Positions 60,059-64,000 of a DNA stretch of 64,000 nucleotides are shown piece after piece; the stretch's first letter is position 1; the number at the start of each line of letters is the position of its first letter. The notes below the pieces were generated by a model that saw only the letters and a list, made by a program, of their open reading frames with translations, made no database searches and was not told where the DNA came from. The stretch lies in NCBI GenBank assembly GCA_034509735.1, contig JACGWO010000002.1:22801636-22865635 (forward strand). Reading direction: 5' to 3'. The position numbers and the translations under genes were made by a program. Origin of the DNA: Sesamum alatum. Lineage: Eukaryota; Streptophyta; Magnoliopsida; Lamiales; Pedaliaceae.

Positions 60059-62275
60059 CAGCCCAGGAATGCAACAGAAACGTGAAAATGTAAATTTAAG
60101 GCATAATTAAACCGGATTCAAAGGGGTGGTCCCTTAAAAAATTCCTAGGTGTTCAGTGTTTGTCAAAGCATAAATAATAAAAGACAACATGCTGGACATG
60201 TGGCTTAAAAGGAGAAGAACAAAGGTACATAAAATGTAAAAGGAAACCAACCTTTGCTCGTTTTTGTAGAATTGGTTCGTGCGTTGTTCCTTTTATTTCC
60301 TTCTTCGTTCGTCCACTTGAGAGCTCAACGTAGAACTCCTCTAATTCGTTCCACACCACACTTGGGATTTATTTATACTCTATTGCTAGAGAGAAAATAG
60401 AAACAAAGAAGAAGAAATAATTCCAAAGAAAGTACTATCAGCTAGTGTACCTTGGAAAATTTTGTTCAATCTTCTCCAAGAAGTATGAACACTATATGAG
60501 AGAATTTTCAGAGAGTTTTTGGCCTAAAAGCTCCAGCAAAAATGAAGTAACTTAGTGTGTAAATGTCTAGCAAAGTTGTTTTGTGTATGTAGAATGTAGA
60601 GTTCAAAAAACCACCTACACAGTTAACCTCCAAGGCAACTTCCACATACACACACTTCTAGAACATCCACTACACATGATAGCAAGAGAAGACCACCCAC
60701 AAAGCAACTTATGGTCGTGCATATCATGTACATATGTCAAGGAGTTGAAACTCCTTAACTAGCTTCAACTTGCAAGAAAAATGGACTTGGATCTTTATGG
60801 TTTATGGACTTGTATTTAATCAAATTAAATAAAGTCCAAACATGTATCCATTGGGAATTAATTAATCAAACCAATTTCAATCCAACAGAATTCCAATTAT
60901 TTATTTAATCCAATTAAACAAACATAAGTCCAAATTATGAATAATTGGTCCAATCAATTATTCTAGCCAAAACCCGATAAATTAATCCAATTAATTTAAA
61001 GGTTCTAAGTCCAAAAAAATTAATTATTCCAATTAATTCATTATTGGACCATCCATCAAATAGATTTCTCAATAAATGATCAAATCATTTATTTCTCTGT
61101 TGAATAAATTTAATCCAATTAAATTTATTCGCTCCTTCTAGAATTAATTGCAAATTAATTCTGTCAAATTCAAAGTGATTTGTGTGTGACTCATTAGGTT
61201 TACCCTCAGCTAGACTTGGGCTTGTGTCCAACACAATTGGTTCATTAAATCCAATTTAATTAACTATTTTCCTATTAACCATTAATCAGAAAAATGCTCG
61301 TCACCATGAGTGGCCGTCTAGCAATGGTCTATGGCACTGGAGACTAGGTGAATGTTGGCGTGAACATTTTGGCCCCGAGTACCATATGAGTATGGTCCTT
61401 CCATCATCCGTCTCCCGGTCTAAATCTAGGGCATGGAATTGGGCGTCGGTTCCCATCCTGGACTAGATAACTATGCTCAATAACTCGAGACACGTTTACT
61501 CTATTGATCGACGTAGGAAACCATTCCCTACTCGACCAATCGTTGTGGCCACAGACTTATAGAGCTTAAACTGTCTCAAAGCGCATAGGAGACTCAACTA
61601 CCATATACTGACAGGTGACGGATCCCATCTTGGAATCCACCGTCCTCAATACATATTCCGACTATACTGGATAATGCCTATAATGAACATTTTCAAGATA
61701 CGGACATCGCTTGCCAGATCCTAAATACAACCATCATATACATGTGACTACCATGATTCCTCAAGTCCGAGGACTAATCTCGTACTCTCGGAGCTGGGAA
61801 TTCCACTCGTACTGACCACGCCTCCAAGGCTTCCATATGACGAATCCCACGAGTCAGTTCAATCAGCTGACACCCTTGTCAACTAACCCACTAATATTAC
61901 CCAGACGTCCAACGTCTGTCGCCGATGAAACACGGCACTCATCCATTGAATGCAATCCTTAGTGCAAGTCTCTGTAGGACCCTCGATGCCCTGTCTTGAG
62001 GTCCTTGACTTGCAACATTTCAGACCAACACTCAGAAGTTGGTTTCATAGCTACCATCCAATGTGCAGCCCAACTACATGGGTTATACAATTCGTTTGTG
62101 AGCATTTGTTGTGACGTTAAAATACCGTTTAACTTAATTTAGTAAGCACAACAAACACATAATGCCACGGATGAATACTTACTATATTCATTTAGTTAAT
62201 ATTACTTTAATAAAGATTGCTAAATAGTACCCAAAATCGCCAATCCAATTGGCTTTTTGATCCCATATTCTAACA
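60059..62275 (-). repeat. E4 5' LTR, main part
   Basis: Continues the LTR after E7 (CAGCCCAGGAATGCAAC) to ATATTCTAACA. Palindrome TTGTGGCCACAG 61,543-61,554; the hairpin at about 61,299-61,329 has several changes. Followed by the right TSD CATCC. Confidence 0.9.
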
Positions 62276-62546
62276 CATCCAACTGATCATATTGTTTCTA
62301 GATCTCATTAGTCATGGATGCCAGTATGATGTTGCGGACCTTGCGGTTGTCCTCCCTGCCATTCATTGAACGTTGAACGTTCTTCTGACAAGGACCCCTC
62401 CAGTAAGACCTGAGGAAGAGGCTTATCCAGAACGTAAACCTAATTTTGAAATCGAGGACAAACCTCATATTTTGTCGCCAATCAGTATACATTATCCCGT
62501 CAAATTTATTAGTCTCAAGAATTACAATGAGTGGATTCTTAGACAT
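62276..62546 (-). pseudogene. E0 gag, N-terminal part
   Basis: From ATG 62,546 (MSKNPLIVILETNKFDG) on the minus strand to the E4 insertion site. A one-base loss before codon 36 shifts the frame. In the original frame it reads TAG (62,440-62,442), the same codon that is a stop in E1 and in both E2 internals. Confidence 0.88.
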
Positions 62547-63423
62547 CTACATTCAAAATGTAAAGCAGAAATTTAGTAGATTATAATAATATTGAATTCA
62601 AGTTAAGACTTAGTCTTTAGTCATTAACCCCTCCCACTATTTCTTCAAAAAGCCTACCACTCTCAAGTGCGGTTTTCAGGAAATCATTTCCTAGTGGGCT
62701 TGGAGTCCACAAACGAAATTCTCCATGCCCCTCTTTTACGGTTCACATGCGAAAGGCTTTGTGGGAGGTATTCAATACCATTCCCATCCAATGAGATCTC
62801 AAAGATATTTTGCCACACTTCTTCACATGATCCTGAGGATTCCAAGCGAATCATGTTACTCAGCGTTAGGCCCGACCCATCAACCAAATCGTATCTCAAC
62901 TGTCGCCCCCACAACTCGTGAGACAGGGAAACATGAGCATATTCCTCTGTTCATAACCATAGCACAGCTTTCTTCCATTCCAAACGTGCCACGACTCCTG
63001 AGACCAGGAATGGATGGAAGTTGCTTCCTCACTACATTGTTATGGATGGAAGGCTTGGAATAATCAAACCATTTTATTTAATTTCATTTTGAACCTAATA
63101 TTTACTTGGACCATCCAAGTGAGAGTTAATAATATATTAAGACCGAGACCTAATCATTATTAGTATTTTGCATGCTCATGTTTTATACACATAATGTAAT
63201 ACGATGCATTCCAAACACACCATACATCAAAGTATAAAAAATATAATTACATGCAAAACAAGTCTAGCATGCCTCTGTAGGATGATCAGAAGCCCGTTCA
63301 TAAATGATCTACTGAGCCTGCAGTGGATCTATGGTGAATCTAGGGTAGGCCTACACTATTAAAATTTTAACATCCCATTATCATACTAATGGGCCCTTGT
63401 AAATTCTTCTTTGTTCTTCTTGG
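62547..63423 (-). other. E0 leader, partial
   Basis: Collinear with the leader at 36,017-36,890, including degenerate palindromes at about 62,908 (CACAACTCGTG) and 62,988 (CACGACTCCTG). It ends at CTTCTTGG, where E8 is inserted. No gene. Confidence 0.8.
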
Positions 63424-64000
63424 TGAAAGTATCGGGTACGGCCCGGGAACGCAACGGAAGCGTAAAAAAACGTAAATTTAAGACATAATTTAAACCGGAT
63501 TCAAAGGGGTGTTCCCTTTGAAGTTCCCGGGCGTTCGGTGTTTGTCAAAGCATAAACAACAAAATAAAACATGCTAGACATGTGGCTTAAAAGGAGAAGA
63601 AGAAAGTTATACAAAAATGTAAAAGGAAACCAACCTTTGTTCGTTTATGTAGAACGGGTTCTTGCGTTGTTCCTTTCTTTTCTTTCTTCGCTCGTCCACT
63701 TGAGAGCTCAACGTAGAACTCCTCTAATGCGTTCCACACCACACTATGGATTTATTTTTACTCTATTGCTAGATAGAAATTAGAAACAAAGAAGAAGAAA
63801 CAATTCCAAAGAAAGCACTATCGATTAGTGTACCTTGGAATGTTTTTGTTCAATCTTCTCTAAGAAGTATGAACACTAAAAGAGAGAATTTTCAGAGAGT
63901 ATTTGGCTAAAAACTCCAGGAAAAAGTGAAGCAAAATTAAGTGAATTGTATCTAGCAAAGTAGTTTTGTGTATATAGAATGTAGTGTTCAAAAACCACCT
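63424..64000 (-). mobile_element. E8: LTR of the E0/E2 subfamily, cut by window end
   Basis: Begins TGAAAGTATCGGG on the plus strand and matches the first ~577 bp of the E0/E2-type LTR (GTTCCCGGGCGTTCGGTG present). It sits in the E0 leader. Whether it is a solo LTR or a 3' LTR cannot be told from this window. Confidence 0.88.

Larger units (their letters stand above)
46556..62275 (-). mobile_element. E4: non-autonomous Copia element carrying three solo LTRs
   Basis: Minus strand. 3' LTR 46,556-48,779, internal 48,780-58,035 (split by E5 and E6), primer site 58,022-58,034, 5' LTR 58,036-58,055 plus 60,059-62,275 (split by E7). TSD CATCC. Its two LTRs differ much more than those of E2, and it holds three later insertions, so it is an old copy. 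It has the same RT deletion as E0 and E2. Confidence 0.9.
10382..63423 (-). mobile_element. E0: non-autonomous Copia element, interrupted three times
   Basis: The oldest 2-kb-LTR element in the pile, on the minus strand. Its visible parts are the 3' LTR (10,382-12,549), decayed pol and gag 3' part (12,550-15,365), gag middle (46,475-46,555), gag N-terminus (62,276-62,546) and leader (62,547-63,423). The gaps are E1 (TSD TTCAT), E4 (TSD CATCC) and E8. At each break the flanks join collinearly with the uninterrupted gag of the copy at 35,028-36,016, which proves the order of events. Its own 5' LTR lies beyond 64,000. Confidence 0.85.

Overview
The window is plant nuclear DNA (probably a eudicot; no species assigned). 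It is AT-rich, has one spliced nuclear gene with GT-AG introns, and the rest is mostly Ty1-copia LTR retrotransposons, including elements primed by initiator tRNA-Met. No rRNA, tRNA or CRISPR was found.

Region 1 (1-9,565) is the gene-bearing flank. After AT-rich repeat debris (a probable Gypsy LTR fragment and a fold-back repeat) comes a complete minus-strand gene for a UCH-L3/UCH3-type ubiquitin C-terminal hydrolase (2,811-8,892). It has nine exons that join in frame to a 229-residue protein with all four catalytic residues. A LINE-like RNase H remnant lies just upstream of its start.

Region 2 (9,566-64,000) is a nested pile of Copia elements, resolved here by target-site duplications (TSDs) and by restoration of the interrupted reading. 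A short-LTR Copia fragment (9,566-10,381) is followed by E0 (minus, 3' LTR at 10,382). E0's gag is split by E1 (plus, 15,366-46,474, TSD TTCAT) and by E4 (minus, 46,556-62,275, TSD CATCC). E0's leader is split by E8 (from 63,424, running off the end). E1 is itself interrupted by solo LTR S1 (20,230-22,210) inside gag, and by the E2/E3 complex (23,084-41,934, TSD ATACA) inside integrase. E4 carries three solo LTRs: E5 (48,811-51,025), E6 (51,245-53,231) and E7 (58,056-60,058).

Two element types are present. E1 still has gag, protease, integrase, reverse transcriptase (YVDD present) and RNase H in Copia order, with stops and frameshifts. E0, E2, E3 and E4 share one internal deletion of the reverse-transcriptase core, so they look like an inherited non-autonomous lineage that needed help in trans. 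All LTR subfamilies share the start TGTTAGAATAGGTGACC, a 12-bp palindrome and a CCATGG-bounded hairpin. Leaders between primer-binding site and gag carry very GC-rich blocks and a conserved pair of palindromic repeats.

The E2/E3 region is LTR-internal-LTR-internal-truncated LTR, then a second near-identical copy of flanking E1 sequence with a solo LTR. This could be a true tandem rearrangement, but it also looks like an assembly join of two alleles (full-length and solo-LTR).
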